A DNA stretch of 64,000 nucleotides from Dracaena cambodiana (taxonomy: Eukaryota > Streptophyta > Magnoliopsida > Asparagales > Asparagaceae), in the NCBI GenBank assembly GCA_036321105.1, contig JAYEPQ010000012.1:15994780-16058779 (forward strand), in the 5' to 3' direction. The translations under genes and the position numbers were made by a program. Under the pieces are notes generated by a model, which had not been told where the DNA came from, made no database searches, and was given only the letters and a program-made list of their open reading frames with translations. Positions 23,826 through 36,660 of this stretch are shown one piece after another. The stretch's first letter is position 1. The number at the start of each line of letters is the position of its first letter.

Positions 23826-24250
23826 ATTGAAGCCATTGTAAAATTTTATCTCACAGATATCTGCTTTGGTGATTTGTTTTTATTTAATTTTTGTTAGGTT
23901 TTTACGGTGATCAATGTTAACTGTTGTTGTTCCTTATATTATTCATTGAAGGAAGTTTACACAAGTAGTTGATTCTTAAATATCATGATATAGTTTCCAT
24001 TTTTAATTTCATTGTCAGTGTTGCTCTTTTTTTGTGCATAATTTGTTAGGAATGATGAGGAACTGAGACAAGTTGTGCTAAGAGTTTACTAATTAGGAAA
24101 TTGATGAGATTCTAAAATCCAAGAAATGATCAGAGATTTGAGGGAACATTGTTAAAATGAGATAGGATCGCATTGTTGAAAAGAAAAATGCTGGAGCGAG
24201 AATATCGTGAAGCCTCTGCACAGAGTGTTATGGCCCTCTACTGTGAATTA

Positions 24251-24377
24251 GGGACGGTAACGGACACGTTCATAGGTCAATTTTTGATCCGTTCTATATA
24301 AAATTTTGAATTAGAAATTTAAAATTTTGTATAGAAAGAACAAAAAATTAACCTGTGAACATGTCCATTACCATCCC
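24251..24377. mobile_element. Tourist-like MITE, GGGATGGTAATGGACA family
   Basis: Inverted ends GGGACGGTAACGGACACGTT and (reverse) GGGATGGTAATGGACATGTT with TTA on both sides (24248-24250, 24378-24380). 127 bases, AT-rich palindromic middle. Confidence 0.78.
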
Positions 24378-24380
24378 TTA

Positions 24381-26934
24381 TTGTGATTGTATGGTGTAGA
24401 GATTTTTATAGAATGAATTTTGTGCAGCCACTATTTGCTCCCTTGCTATTTTATGTATTTTGGCAGAAATTTACAGTTGAACTTTATGTTTGAACTCTTC
24501 TAACGTACATGTAGGGGTGAACCAAGGTATTCAAATCTAAGAGTGAAATTGTTGGTGTTTCAAGATATTAATAATATTTATTTTAAAATTGTGTAATAAA
24601 CTATATTGCAATACATAGAGTTATTTGAGAGCAGAGCTATCTAAATAGCTTATCAGGGATGCAGGGAGTTGGAGTGCCTCTGTCAGAGGTGAGGGTGGAG
24701 CACCCAACCCAAAAAAATTTATGTTATAGTAATATGAATTTTTGACACTCTCAATTATAATTTTTGCAAACCAATACATAATGAACATGTAATTTGCTGA
24801 ATTATTTTAGAGTTTTGATATTGACTACTATATTGTAAAAAATTTAAAATAACGAAAAAAAATACCCGCAAGCTATGGAAGTAATCGAGCACAACCCAGC
24901 AGATTATAGATAAAGACATAATTTCTACCGCAAATTGGGGAAAATAGTTTTTAGAGTTCTAATTGCTAGAGAGAGTATAGATGGAAAAAATTGGAAAACC
25001 TAAGAAGAGCCAGAGCAAAGCTCTAGGGAGAGTGTGGCAAACCATAAGCCTGCGCATACATATGGGCGAGGCTAAAAAAAAGCCTCATATGGAGCTTTAG
25101 CGAGGGGCCATCCATAGCCCCGGAGCTATTTAAAAGCAAAACTTCAGAACTTAGCTCCATATTTGATCGCTTCTTCCACTAATGGAAAACAATTTTACTC
25201 CTTAATCTCCAACTATTAGGTGCTAAACTCCCATAATGGAAGAAATAAAAAGTTGGTGGTTACACCTCCCTTAAGATTATAAATAGCTCTTAAGAGAGCC
25301 AAAATAGATATCTCTATCCCCCCTTGAGACAGAACTCTTAGTATACAGAGACAGGGAGGTATTTAAATCGAGGTAAAATTATACATTAAGTAAATTAATT
25401 TCAAAAGTTTAAAATACAAAAAAATGCAAAATTGAGAGGCAAAATTATAAAACTAAATTGAAGTTGGAGGCAAAGTTGAAATTTCCTTTGAATTTAAGTT
25501 TGGTTTGATTTTTTGAGGGGATGCAACCCCCTGCCCCAGCTACCACATTCTCATTGGTTTGTCTTTATACAGAGAACCTCTGTTAAAACTCTTTGAATTC
25601 CAGAAAACTTGGTTTCCAACTTACGAAGAAGATGATAGATCATTCGACATTTTATCTCAGTAAAGAGCTTAGTGATTCTAAAATCACCTCATGCAATTAC
25701 AATCATTTTATCTCTAAATCAATCTCTCGCAAATCACATGGAAAAAATCACCTTTTCTTATTGAGCCAGTGTAAGTAGGAATCTGCCTTATCTACTTATC
25801 CTTCACTTGCATATTTGAATTCGGACATATACCATTATTCCCCGTGGAAATAACTGGTTCCTGAAAATGAATGTAACGAGTTTCTTATAACTTAAGTGCT
25901 CTAGTTATCCTAATTTGTGTAGCTTACAACCCCAAAAAGTACACTATAGATCCCTAGAAGCCACCAATCTGGTAATTCTATGTACACAATCTATTACTTG
26001 CAATGCATGTATGCCCAAGAGAAGGGAAGGGTTACATATTCTTATATCTTCCGTTGAGAGATATCCAAAGCTGTGCGTGCAAGCAGATCATACAATTGAA
26101 CTTCTCGCAGTCATACAATCATGAAAAATTGTAAACGAGTCATGCGAAGCATCTCAGCGTCATGGATCTTCCAAGACTTGATATGACAGAGTCTTCGCTT
26201 CAGTTTAATTTTCTAGGATACAGAAGAACACCTATAAATCATGTCATGACTAAAAGATAGCCAGGAGTTCTCCGTAATTTATATATAGAACAGTATGCTG
26301 AGTCTACTGAAGATAGAAGTGAAATGTCTGCTTTAGTCATTTGACAAGCATATGGATAAGCAAAAACATTCTTCAACTGAAACCAGCAAGAAAACCTTCA
26401 ACCTAAACAGTGATTACAGTCTGGGGTCAACTTGACATGGAAGCAAAAAATTTAATACAAGAAGGAACATCACCGAGACCTGGCTCCATGGCAGAAGGGA
26501 TGAAATTTCTACGACCTATGTTCACAAAAAACATAAATCGATATATGCAAGCTTGAAAGCCAAAGCAAGAGCAAAACCTTGAGTCGGATCATTTATGAGA
26601 ATAATAGAACTGCACTCATTAGTCATCACCCTTTAGTTACAACTTAAACAGAGAACAGGAAGGCCAAAAACTTATCAAGAAAAATTACCAGCAGTGACAA
26701 AGCAGCAAAATCATATAAGCACTCTTTATCACATTACTAACTAACTCCTCTTAATCTTAATATCACCAAGAGAATTGGAGCTGTTCATAATGCACAAGAA
26801 AAGAAAACTGGAAAGGATTTAAGAATTATCTAAATAAAAGGAAAAAAGAATTTGTCAATTAATGATAATATGACAATTTCAGATTTTTCCTGGAAAAGAA
26901 TTTGTCAATCAATAATTAAATGTCCGAAACTTTC
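24381..26934. other. Intergenic DNA without recognised repeats or genes
   Basis: No reading frame with family features on either strand. The 69-codon frame at 25915-26124 is not recognisable. 26400-26760 is less AT-biased and could be untranslated or intronic sequence from a lost gene, but nothing proves it. Confidence 0.4.
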
Positions 26935-29182
26935 GGGAAATTCTAAATACGCGCCACATTTTTCCTAGTGATCACCTTTTTCTTAGTGAGCACGAGGTAA
27001 CTTAAAAACCTGGTGCATTTTTTCTTAGTGAGCACCACAAAATTTCCAACTTTAATCCTAATTCCTCTCTCATAACCATTTCTTTCCAAACCCATTTTTC
27101 CTAGTGAGCACCAACCCTAACTCCTCACTCCTCTAGCCGGTCGCCTCCTCCTGCATCGCCTCCTCTTACATCGCCAATATAATTGAAACATTTGTTAAAT
27201 TTAATTTTCATTGACTTGACAATATCTTCAAGAAATGGGTTATTCCTATTTTCATAAGAAACCGAACTAATTTCGGTTAAATAATAAAGTACAATATATG
27301 TGATTGAGTAACAGGTGCCCGAATATGCTCTAATTGCATCTTCAAATTTCCTTACAAATTTACAAATGTAATACAAATGATTTTTATTAACATCTAAACT
27401 ACAAGATTGTAATTCCATTTCTTTAAATAAATCTACTCCATGTTTATATTTAATTACCTCATCTAATATTTTGAATGTATAATTCCATCCTTTTCTTACA
27501 TTTTAGAATAAAATTCTTGGGAAAATTTTAAAATTATTATATAGTTATTTAATTGTTTGTCTTCTTAGCCCACTGCATTTAACAAATGCTATTGTATTTT
27601 AAGTTTATTTATTGAATCATTTAATACTCTTAATTCATCTTCCACACACAAATTATATAACTTCTAAAATCGATTTAGTAATATTTTTTAAAATTTTTAT
27701 TTCGGCCATATTTTTAGAAATATTATCGAAAAAAATAAAAAAAAAATCGTTCCATTCCGAATGCTGCAAAAACACTTAGTAAAAATTATGAAAGATTATG
27801 TACACGGTGTGAAATTCAAATCTTCTAAACCATTTGTTTTTAAATTATCCAATCTTGATTTATATAATGGGTTGTTACATACAAATAATAACTACCATTT
27901 AACGCCTCCCAACAATCAGAGATTATTGCAACTCTATAAATTATTGAAGTCAAAATAACAATTAAAATTTGTCTCCTATCTTTATATATTTTTATAATAT
28001 TCGATTTACAAGTTGATCTTGGAATTTTTTTTTTTAAATTCGAGGTTATGTACTCTTCTTATAAAATTTTCAAATTTAGAGTTTTTGGCCATGGAGAACG
28101 GTTGTTCGACGTTTACTATATATGTTGCTAATTATTCTCTACTAGATATATGATTATATTTAAATGTTCCTAAAATTCCTCCATATATATATAAATGTGT
28201 TTGTTGAGACTCATTTGGTGGGTGTATTTTTTATTCTAAGTGTCTTTTAAGATGGCACATTTAACTTTTTTTAGGGAAGGAGTATCGCCTTTGCAATATT
28301 TGCACCTAGCTTTCCTAACACTATTTTCTATAAATTTTTCAAAGTGATTCCATATATCGAATTTTGAAGCCCCAGAGGAGATGGTTATTTCGGGTATTGT
28401 GGTTTACGTGGACTCTTCTAGTGGCAAATTAGAAGACTTTACGTGTTTGTGTGATTGTGCCACAAATGGAACTTGTCGAGTCTGTTCTAATGGTTCACCA
28501 ACAAATCAGTATTCTTCATTTGATAAAAAAGGATAAAAACTACCTGTGACTTGAGAAGAAGAAGCGCCACACAAGTATACATCTATTGTCAAACAACTAC
28601 GAAAAAACTGAATAAAAATAAGTTGAAAAATAAATATCTCAACGCCGCAAGCCGAAAAGAGAGTTTGAGAGTTAAGAATTATCTTGAGAATTTTGTTTGT
28701 TAGGTGAGAGTTTGAATATGAAATTTACTTTTTTTTTAAGAAAGTTGAAGCCGAAAGGAGAGATTGCTCAGGAGAGGAGATTTTAATACTTGCTCTTGAG
28801 TCTTGAACCTTAATGGATAAGATTTTGTATATGAATTTTGTATTTGGAAAGATTAGAAAGTGATGAAGATTGAATAGAGTTTGAGTATTGTAAAGAAAAA
28901 TGAATTTGAAGGAATAAGAGGATATTTATAGACTAAGGAGAAGTTTTTTGCAAAAAAAAACAAATTATAAAACCCCCACAATAGCTGTTTTGACCGTGGG
29001 GATTTAAATTTTTAATTTGTTTTGCAACAAACCCCCCAACAGTTAGTTTCATAGTTGTTGGGGGCTTTCTGCAAAACAATTGCAAAACCCCCGATGGCCA
29101 GACACGTGCTCAGCATCCTATTGGGCACCGCCCGGCCAATTTGGCACCCTAACAAGAGTGGTGTGCTCATTTAGAAATTCCC
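26935..29182. mobile_element. MULE-bounded block enclosing a hAT fragment
   Basis: Left end GGGAAATTCTAAATACGCGCC followed by repeated TTTTTCYTAGTGAGCAC blocks; right end GTGTGCTCATTTAGAAATTCCC. These are termini of the same family as at 17311, 48464 and 61392. I found no target duplication, so the two ends may belong to different insertions. The interior is mostly a minus-strand hAT transposase remnant and its 5' flank. Confidence 0.6.
27185..28440 (-). pseudogene. hAT (RICESLEEPER-like) transposase remnant, C-terminal domain lost
   Basis: Reading from high to low coordinates: a BED zinc-finger piece (HFEKFIENS, KARCKYCKGD near 28360-28250), a central block (SDCWEALN, THYINQDW near 27940-27830), and the segment before the dimerisation domain (FEDAIRAYSGT near 27350, MKIKFNKCFNYIGD near 27190). 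Homology stops abruptly at about 27185 where GC-rich CCTCCTCCTGCATCGCC begins, so the C-terminal dimerisation domain is missing. Several frameshifts and stops. The 5' flank to about 29155 ends GGCACCCTA, matching hAT termini. Confidence 0.7.
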
Positions 29183-29192
29183 ACCTATTGCA

Positions 29193-29292
29193 CAGTAAAT
29201 TCTAAATGCGCACCACATTTTACTTTGTGAGCACCACATTACATAGGGGAAAATGGGGAAAATGGTGCTCATCGTGCGCATTTTGAAGTTCC
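29193..29292. mobile_element. 100-base MULE-family miniature element
   Basis: Inverted ends AAATTCTAAATGCGCACCAC and (reverse) GGAACTTCAAAATGCGCAC. A 9-base target duplication with one mismatch: CCTATTGCA (29184-29192) and CCTATTGCC (29293-29301). It inserted just outside the right end of the previous block. Confidence 0.65.
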
Positions 29293-29301
29293 CCTATTGC
29301 C

Positions 29302-30283
29302 CGGATATTTACACTCCATCGACTTTCCGGACTATCCGGGAAATTCTATTTACCCACGGATATTTATTTTTTATGTTCAGATTATTCTCTACACTAATAT
29401 CTCATTTCGAAACATCACCAACTTACTTTATACGTCTAATTTTTTTTCTAAATTAACCCTCCCTCCCTCTCTCTCTCCTATTTTTGTCCGCAACTCAACC
29501 CTAATCGCATTCTATCGATCCTCCCCATCTCTCTCCGAATTTCTTTCGCGTACTTAAATCGTATATAACAATTTTTAACTGTTTTTTGAGAAAGATAATT
29601 GTAAAATTTAATAATTGTTGTCTGTTTTGTTTGAATCGGTATTAATATTGTCAGAAAAAATATAATTATCGAATATTAATACCCAATCGAAAAGTAATCT
29701 GATCGGATGTTAATACCCAATAAGTGGCAACGCAAACAAAAAAATAACACTAAATTGTAAACAAAAATACATAAAAAACTAAGAATAATTCTAAACTATA
29801 ACTTAGATTTATTCTCGATACCAATTGCAGGTCAAACTTTTCCATGTGTTTCATAAAACTCAAACTCAAAATCCTAATTTTTCTTATTACAGTGAATTCA
29901 AAGAATTAAATTCTTCCAAATTTTTTTAGGATTGCGATCAGAAAATCAAATCGATGAGTTTATAGGAGATGTATTTGTTTTTAGATTTAATACCAATAAA
30001 GAGTGTTTTTTTTTTTAGTTTTAGAAACAATATAGGAGAAGACGATGATAGTTTTCTAAATTTTTAAAAAATCTTAGAGATTTAAGATTTAAAATGATAA
30101 CTTAGTTTAAAAAATTAAAAACTTGTAATATTTGCAGTTTTAAAATCTACGGCAGAAGATTAAATATATGTGCGTAGATAGAATTTTCCAGACTATCCCC
30201 ACCAATCTCCGTGCTATTTAATCCCCAAAAACCCTCTAAAATCCCAAAAACATTATCTTTTCGATTCTCTCTCCCCCAAAAAA
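29302..30283. other. 5' flank of the NusB-domain gene
   Basis: AT-rich. A TATA-like word CTATTTAA at about 30214-30221 lies some 65 bases before the start codon, preceded by CCCCACCAATCTCC. Nothing else recognised. Confidence 0.45.
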
Positions 30284-33200
30284 ATGGAGGCAAGCACCGC
30301 AATCTCCTTCTCCCCTCCCAACCATCACCCCTTCAATCTCTCCAACTCAACCTCACCATCTTCTTCCTCACGAAAGCACTCTCTCATCATCAAATTCCAT
30401 CCCAAACCCCTGAAAAATCTTATCTTTGCCCCGACTCCTCGCTATTCTCTTCAATCTTCGCCTCCTCTCGCACTGGCCGAGGCATTGGAACAGGCTTCGG
30501 AGACGGAGGATTCTTCGAGAGGAGGCTTGAGAAGGGTTGACAAGAGCGGGAGGTTTAGTAGCCCAAGAGCAGCGAGAGAACTTGCACTGTGAGTTGGAAA
30601 AAGTTGGGCTTTTTATTGTTTTTGGAGGTTGAAGTTTGTGACAAGTTTGTAATTTGAAGAATCTCTGTTGCAGGATGATTGCTTATGCCGCGTGCTTAGA
30701 AGGGTCTGACCCAGTTCGGCTTTTCGATAGGAGGGTCAATGCAAAGAGAGGTACATCATAATTTAGGCCTAAAGTTGTCATTTCTTTCAAGACTTCAGTT
30801 CTGTAACTATGTTTGGTTTGAAGCATTTGTAAAGATTTTATCTCTGATATGTTGTTTCAGAACCTGGGTATGTCTTTGATAAGGAATCTTTGTTGCGGTA
30901 TGACCACATGAGCTTTGGCGGCGCACCTGTTGAAGTAGAATCAGAGGAGGAGGCTGACAAGCTTATCCTCAAGAATGAGGAGGACTCAGCTAATGGTAAG
31001 TGTTTAAGGGGATTTTAAACTCTTAATTAGTTTCATTGATTATGGCTTGTAATGTCAAAATGCAGTTGACCGTTCGCTGTTTAATTCATTCTCTGTGAAT
31101 AATTGGCAGGCTCGAAAATTATGAGCGGTTGTTTGTAATTCAAATTTTTGATCTCATCATTCACAATTTTCTTCCCAGAAAATGTAGTCGATGGGTTAAA
31201 ATTTTAATTTTCTGTAGACTGTAGCTGTAGTTAAAACTTTTTGGACTTGAAAAATTGAGTTAAGGGTCATGTTGCAAATATAGCAAGCCATAACTATTGG
31301 TCGTATCAGTTCGATAATGGCCAACTAGGTTCTCGCTTCAATGATACTCAAACTTCTCTCTCACAGTTGCTTTGGTGGGGCTTAGATTGACTCAACTGTC
31401 ATTGCTCTGGATTACAAGTCAAGTTGATGGAGATTTTCCTTTTTCTTGGTTACTGATTTGTTGGACGTGTTCCTTTTATCCAATGAAGTAGTGCTCCCAC
31501 TGTCATACATGCTCATTGGTAATGTAAGGTCGATCTGCATGATAGCATACCCCATAGTTTCCTATTAAGTGGGATCAAATCAAGATTGAACACTTCTACA
31601 CAACCCCATGCCAATGTCTTGAACTTCCCTTAGGTAGACTTATTAAGCTTCCATAAATTACAAGATATTGTATATTTTTTTGGAGAGAAAGGTGGTGGTT
31701 GCATCAATGTGGATCTGATAACAGTTTATTTGTCTTTCATAAGTTGTGGGAATTCTCCTTACGCTTCTCCATGAAAGCCCCAACCTTTATGTTGAGCTAG
31801 CTTGAGTTGATTTCAGCACAATACTAACTTGGAACATTTAGGAAAGCAATAGTTTACAAAAAGACTCTTAAACGAATAAGTATAGGCCAATGATAATTGT
31901 TGGCAGTGTCTCACATCCATTCTGTGACAAGAGGGTTTTGTTTGGAAAAGGCAAGCTAGGTTGGTTTTAGTCCCACATTGGAAAGATAGACTGACGAACA
32001 AGTAATTAAATATGTTTAAACTCGTGGCTTGATTAGGGATTAGTCCTTTTGAGTCATTGTGGTACCAAGCACATTAGCCAGTTCATCTCCAACTTTGGGT
32101 CTCTGCAATCCTACAATTGGTATAAAAGTCATGGTTTGATTGGCCTTCAGAGTTGATGCTTGTGTTTCTTCAAGATGTTGTTGGCATGGGGTTAGGACTC
32201 AAGGTGAGGCACACATGGTATCATTATATCGAGCAGAAATGGTACGATTTTGTTTGGTCCAACACAGAATAGGGAGCTCCATTGGGTGCACATGTTATCA
32301 CATAATGGTGTGACTTTGTGGATTGGGTGCACATGTTATCACATAATGGTGCAACTTCATTCATCAGCAAAGTATTGAGATGCAATCTCCATTGGCCATT
32401 GCTATGATGGGTTGGGTTTGACTGGATAGAGCCGAGGTAGAGATTTGTTGGGAGTGTCTCACATTCATTTATAACAAGTGGGTAATGTAACAAGTGAGTT
32501 TATATTTATATTGGAAAAGGCAAGAGAGGTTGAGATTGTCCCATATTAGAAAGATGGTTTGATAAACAAGTGGTTAAATATATGTAGACTCATGGTTCAA
32601 TCGAGTGTTGATACTTTTGTCTTTGTAGGCCTAAGTAGATTAGCCAATCCATCTCCATCTTTGCGCCTTTGCAGCTCTACAAAATTTTCAGGTTGATTAA
32701 TATAAGCTAGGCTGCTCTTAATGACCTTAAATTAAGTCTTAGGATAACAAAACAGGTTCTTTATGATTATCTAGGTAGCTGACTCAATTAACTCACGATC
32801 TATCCTTGAAATACTTGAGAGGTAAAAGGTACAAGAAAGTAGATGTAAATATGGAAAGCTTGATGTATGCAAAGAAAGTATTTAGCATATTTAAATTTCT
32901 TAACGACATGAATGATCAATATGTCATAAAATTTGGCCAAGTTGATCTACTTAAAAGTTTGGTCAGTAAAAAATATCAGTCTAAGCAATCTGGGTTATTT
33001 TAGTACTTTTCGAATGTGTTAAAAGTATTTCGTTTTAGCACGTCCACTCACCAAACTGCTTTTACAGCTCATCTAATGCTGATTGCCTTGCTAAATCACC
33101 ATATGTGCGTGTTTTCATAAGCATAGCTGTGCAACTTTGATACCCATATCCTCTTAAAGACATATTACTAAATTCATCGCTGTTTGAATCTTTCACTGTC

Positions 33201-35529
33201 GACATGTTTTAGAAATTTCCAGAAGGTACTGAATGATTCCCTCATGATAATTGTATGCATTGCATTGTTTGCTCCCTGTAATTGTGAACAACAGATCTGA
33301 CTAAGGTTTCTATGTTTTCAGAAGCAGAAGTGCTTTCAGCACCCCCGAAGCTGGTGTACAATAGATTTGTTCTGAGGTATTTCTCCTTCACCTCGTGCCC
33401 ATTACTTGTACGAGTAAACTTATGCACGTGCATGCTTTTTTTTTTTTTTTTTTTTGTAATTTTTGGGTTTGCCATTTACAGTTTGGCAAGGGATATCCTA
33501 GGAGCAGTTGTGAGTCGATGGAATGAGCATGTCCTTGTTATTGATAAAGTGATACCTCCAAATTGGAAGGTCAGGTTTCGTTCTTCTCTATGGGCTATTC
33601 ACTTATTTGTTTTGTTTGTTTGCAATATTTGTATACAATGTGGTCCTCTTTATCTTGTTTGTATCAGAAATATGCTAAACGTGAAAAGTTTTCATTCCTA
33701 GCCTTTTCTTTATGAATCGTCAGGACCAAATCATAATTCAGGGAGTCAAATTGGTGATCACACAATACAGTTGAGGCTTATTCTAACCCAAAAGCTTAAA
33801 TTTATAAGTAGGTCCATCATCCTGAACTGATTTTTCTAGTATGAGACTGTAATCACCCATGAATCTTAATAAATCTCTCCTTTATGCAAAATTACATGAT
33901 CTTTTTAGTCCAACACTTAGGTAGAGATAGGTATCATATGGACAAAAATTGCATAGGCATCACGTTCTTTTTATCCCAACACTTAGGTAGAGATAAGGTA
34001 TTATATAGACAACTCAAATCGCATATGCATCACTTCTCCATTTCTTGTGGGTATAAACCAACACAGTCGGGCCTCATATTGGCTTTTACAAGTCCCCCTC
34101 ACGTTACAATCTGAGCTATGATGCCACATGTGTGAACCCAATCAGTCGCTTGGAACGCCGAAGGGGTAATGACACAGAATGTGCTAAAACCTATTCTGAC
34201 ACAAATGTTTAAATCAATAGGTAATCATAGAACTTCCTATTTATGTTCATCATTTTGTAATGATTTTTTAATATGGGATTATTATTAATTACCAATGAAC
34301 CTTAACATGGGTTTCGATTTAATATTCCGCATAATTAATTATTATAAGCTACACACAATTATGGAGTACATAACCAATAACCAATTCTTCATTCACCACC
34401 ACATTTCCTATACATGTATGAGGTGTCGGTCAACTAATCCAAGAGGGACACAAGGAGAGTTGGTTAGGCATGTAAGTTGTCACAGCGAGGTCACAAGTTC
34501 AAGGCACATCATAACAAGTATTGTGAGATATTTTCTCCCTTACATTGGAGGGGGTGGGCCAATCTACCATATATTTGGAAAAAAGATTGTCATATGGCTA
34601 CAAAAATCTAATCTATCCTTTTGGGGCCTTCTCGACTTCCATGGCCAATTTTAATAGCAATATCTAGGTGCAACCTTACTTTTATGTTTAACTGGCTCTA
34701 ATGGAGAAGGAATATCAAAGTGATCGATCCGGCGTGGTTCTCTTTTTTTTTGGTTCATGTAGCTTACTCCAAATACTTGAGATAAAAGGCTTAGTTGTTG
34801 TTTGTTGTTTGTTGTGGTCAAGTCATTCTTGGATAATACTCCCTAATTTTCGTATTATGTTTCTGAAGTACACATTTCAGCCAGCAAGCTGAATGCCCCC
34901 AAATTTCACTTCAAAAGTTTCCGTAATGCATGTATGTTGCCCCGTCAATACATTAGCGAGGTCCCAGCCCTGCTGGTAATGCCTTACCTATCAATAGGAT
35001 ATATCACCGAAACTTTTGGAGTGTAATTTAGAGTGTAGTAGTATAACCCTCCGGATAGGGAAGTCTATTATATATGTATTATGAACATCTAGTTTCATTA
35101 TATTTTATTAATGAAACACGGGGGTAGTTAGCCCACCGTTTGGCTCAAAAAAAGGGGGAAAAAAATTCATGCATTACAAAAGGAGTTTCCCAAGCGCACA
35201 TGTTCTTAGACATTCATACTCCCTTGTTGCAGGATGAGCCTGCAGGGAGGATCTTGGAACTTTGCATTCTTCACCTTGCCATGGCAGAGATAACATCAAT
35301 AGGTACACGGCGTCAAATTGTCATAAACGAGGTCAGTCATCCGCCCCTCTCCAACTTTGGTCAGTACCAGAATTGCTTCTCATTATTATTTATGTAAGTT
35401 CTTTGTTTCTTCATGAAGGCGGTTGATCTTGCAAAGCGCTTCTGTGATGGTTGTGCTCCTCGGATAATCAATGGCTGCCTTCGGACTTTTGTCAGAGATC
35501 ATCTTCAGATGGATTCTGTTCGGACATAG
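30284..35529 (+). CDS. Plastid-type antitermination NusB-domain protein (7 exons)
   Basis: Exons: 30284-30588, 30674-30750, 30861-30995, 33322-33376, 33482-33569, 35233-35331, 35419-35529. All junctions are GT-AG, phases agree, and the total is 870 nt for 289 residues. The first ~70 residues are Ser/Pro-rich with few acids, as in a chloroplast transit peptide. The mature part matches the plant NusB-domain family (Arabidopsis At4g26370 type): MIAYAACLEGSDPVRLFDRR, EPGYVFDKE, APPKLVYNR, VLVIDKVIPPNWKDEPAGRI, LCILHLAMAEI, EAVDLAKRFCDG, RIINGCLRTFV. Bacterial NusB binds boxA RNA with S10 during antitermination and rRNA maturation; the plastid role is presumed similar, not shown here. Intron 3 (2.3 kb) holds a TRIM and intron 5 (1.66 kb) a SINE-like element. 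No disabling mutation. Confidence 0.93.
31898..32681 (+). mobile_element. TRIM (miniature LTR retroelement) in NusB intron 3
   Basis: Two direct repeats, 31898-32115 and 32446-32681, start TGTTGG(C/G)AGTGTCTCACAT, share TTGGAAAAGGCAAG, AGATTAGCCA-type and CATCTCCA blocks, and end CTACA. Directly after the first comes TTGGTATAAAAGTCATGG, a damaged initiator-Met primer site (normal TGGTATCAGAGC). A purine-rich GAGGTAGAGATT precedes the second. The interior of about 330 bases has no pol sequence. It lies in the sense direction of the host gene. Confidence 0.7.
34430..34620 (+). mobile_element. SINE-like element in NusB intron 5
   Basis: GAGAGTTGGTTAGGCATGTAAG (A-box-like) followed after about 25 bases by GAGGTCACAAGTTCAAGGC (B-box-like), then a GGTGGGCCAATCTACC body. 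No clear target duplication. Confidence 0.4.
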
Positions 35530-36430
35530 AATTACCAGTCCTGAAACTTAAGAGGCATTAACCTCAATGATGACTACAAAAGAAAATTTGCGGAAGAACA
35601 ACTGCAAAAACTGTTGCTACCTTTTGGCTGGCTTTAGTCTATAGTTTGTAGCATTGTCTTCGGCAAAAAGGTTGTAATATTAGAAAATGGCACTATTCTA
35701 TATTGTAACCTCTACATTCATTTTATTCTCTGCAGACTATATATATGTATGGCATATAATGGTTTTGGCCAGCGTTACGGAAATGATGTACCCTTAAAAC
35801 ACACATTTAGGCGTCTTTTTATAGCAAAGCTATAGGATATTGTTGAAAAAAAAGTTTATTTGGTGCATCCTAATTCTTATATTACGGAAAATTAGGAGGC
35901 GATCTGTAGGAGTTCTATGCAACTACACATCTCACTACACATCTCACCCCACCTGATCAAATCGGCCTGGTTAATGCGTTGATGCGAGACAATGGTCTCT
36001 TCTCAGAAAAAAAAAAAATTGAAAGGGAAAATAAAAAAACAAAAAAAAAAAAAAAAAGAGAAAGAGAAAAGAAAAGAAAAAAGAAATACATTTTTTGCTG
36101 TTTGGAAAAAAAAACCTTTTTAAAAAAATTAGATAAAAAAAAAAAGTAAAAGTAAAAAAATAAGAAAAAACTTACTCCCAATTCCATTCACTCTCATACT
36201 ATGATTCTAATAAAATAGAAATACAAAGTAATATTATCTCATTTTCTCTAGGTAGGGAGAGAGAAAATGGAGAAAATTTTATATCTTATTTTCTCTTACT
36301 TCCTTTTAGCTTTTTCTTTTTTTTTTATCCCTTCTAAATATTTTTTCCAAACCTAAGAAACAAACTTTCTTTCCTTTTTCCTTAGTCCCATTTTGAGATT
36401 TAAAAAATAATAAGATATAAAGAACGATAG
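35530..36430. other. NusB-gene 3' flank and purine-rich tract
   Basis: 35530-35760 is the likely 3' UTR. From 35990 to 36170 the plus strand is almost entirely A and G, and the long minus-strand frame across it is low-complexity Phe-rich. Confidence 0.55.
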
Positions 36431-36660
36431 AGCCCCAAGGCCCAATAAGGACCCCATCCGAGTCGGATTCAAGTGGGACGCAACCGGGCCCCTTACTGAA
36501 CAACCGGGGACTAGCCTCACCTTACAATGTTCCGCGGGACACCGGAAGCAGCTCTCTTACTTATATAAACGCTGTAAAGAACGACTCCCTTCGTCATCCT
36601 TCGATTTTAGGGTTCGCGAGCCGCTTCTTTAGATCAAGAAATTAGGGTTTCACGCCCTTC
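36431..36660 (+). promoter_or_regulatory. Ribosomal-protein-type promoter without a recognisable gene
   Basis: A site II-like AAGGCCCAAT near 36437, a TATA box (TTATATAAAC, 36561-36570), two telo-box cores (TTAGGGTT at 36607-36614 and 36643-36649) and a pyrimidine-rich leader, in the order and spacing of plant translation-machinery promoters. Downstream only a short frame (36741-36953) exists, with no family features. Confidence 0.4.

Noticed and set aside
33312..33701. A 129-codon frame in the NusB gene
   Set aside because: It reads through exon 4, an intron with a poly-T tract and exon 5 in a phase that does not match the spliced protein.
34960..35130. Sequence ending AATGAAACACGGGGG in NusB intron 5 as a retroposon tail
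   Set aside because: It resembles a repeat end, but I could not find a body, a tail or a target duplication.
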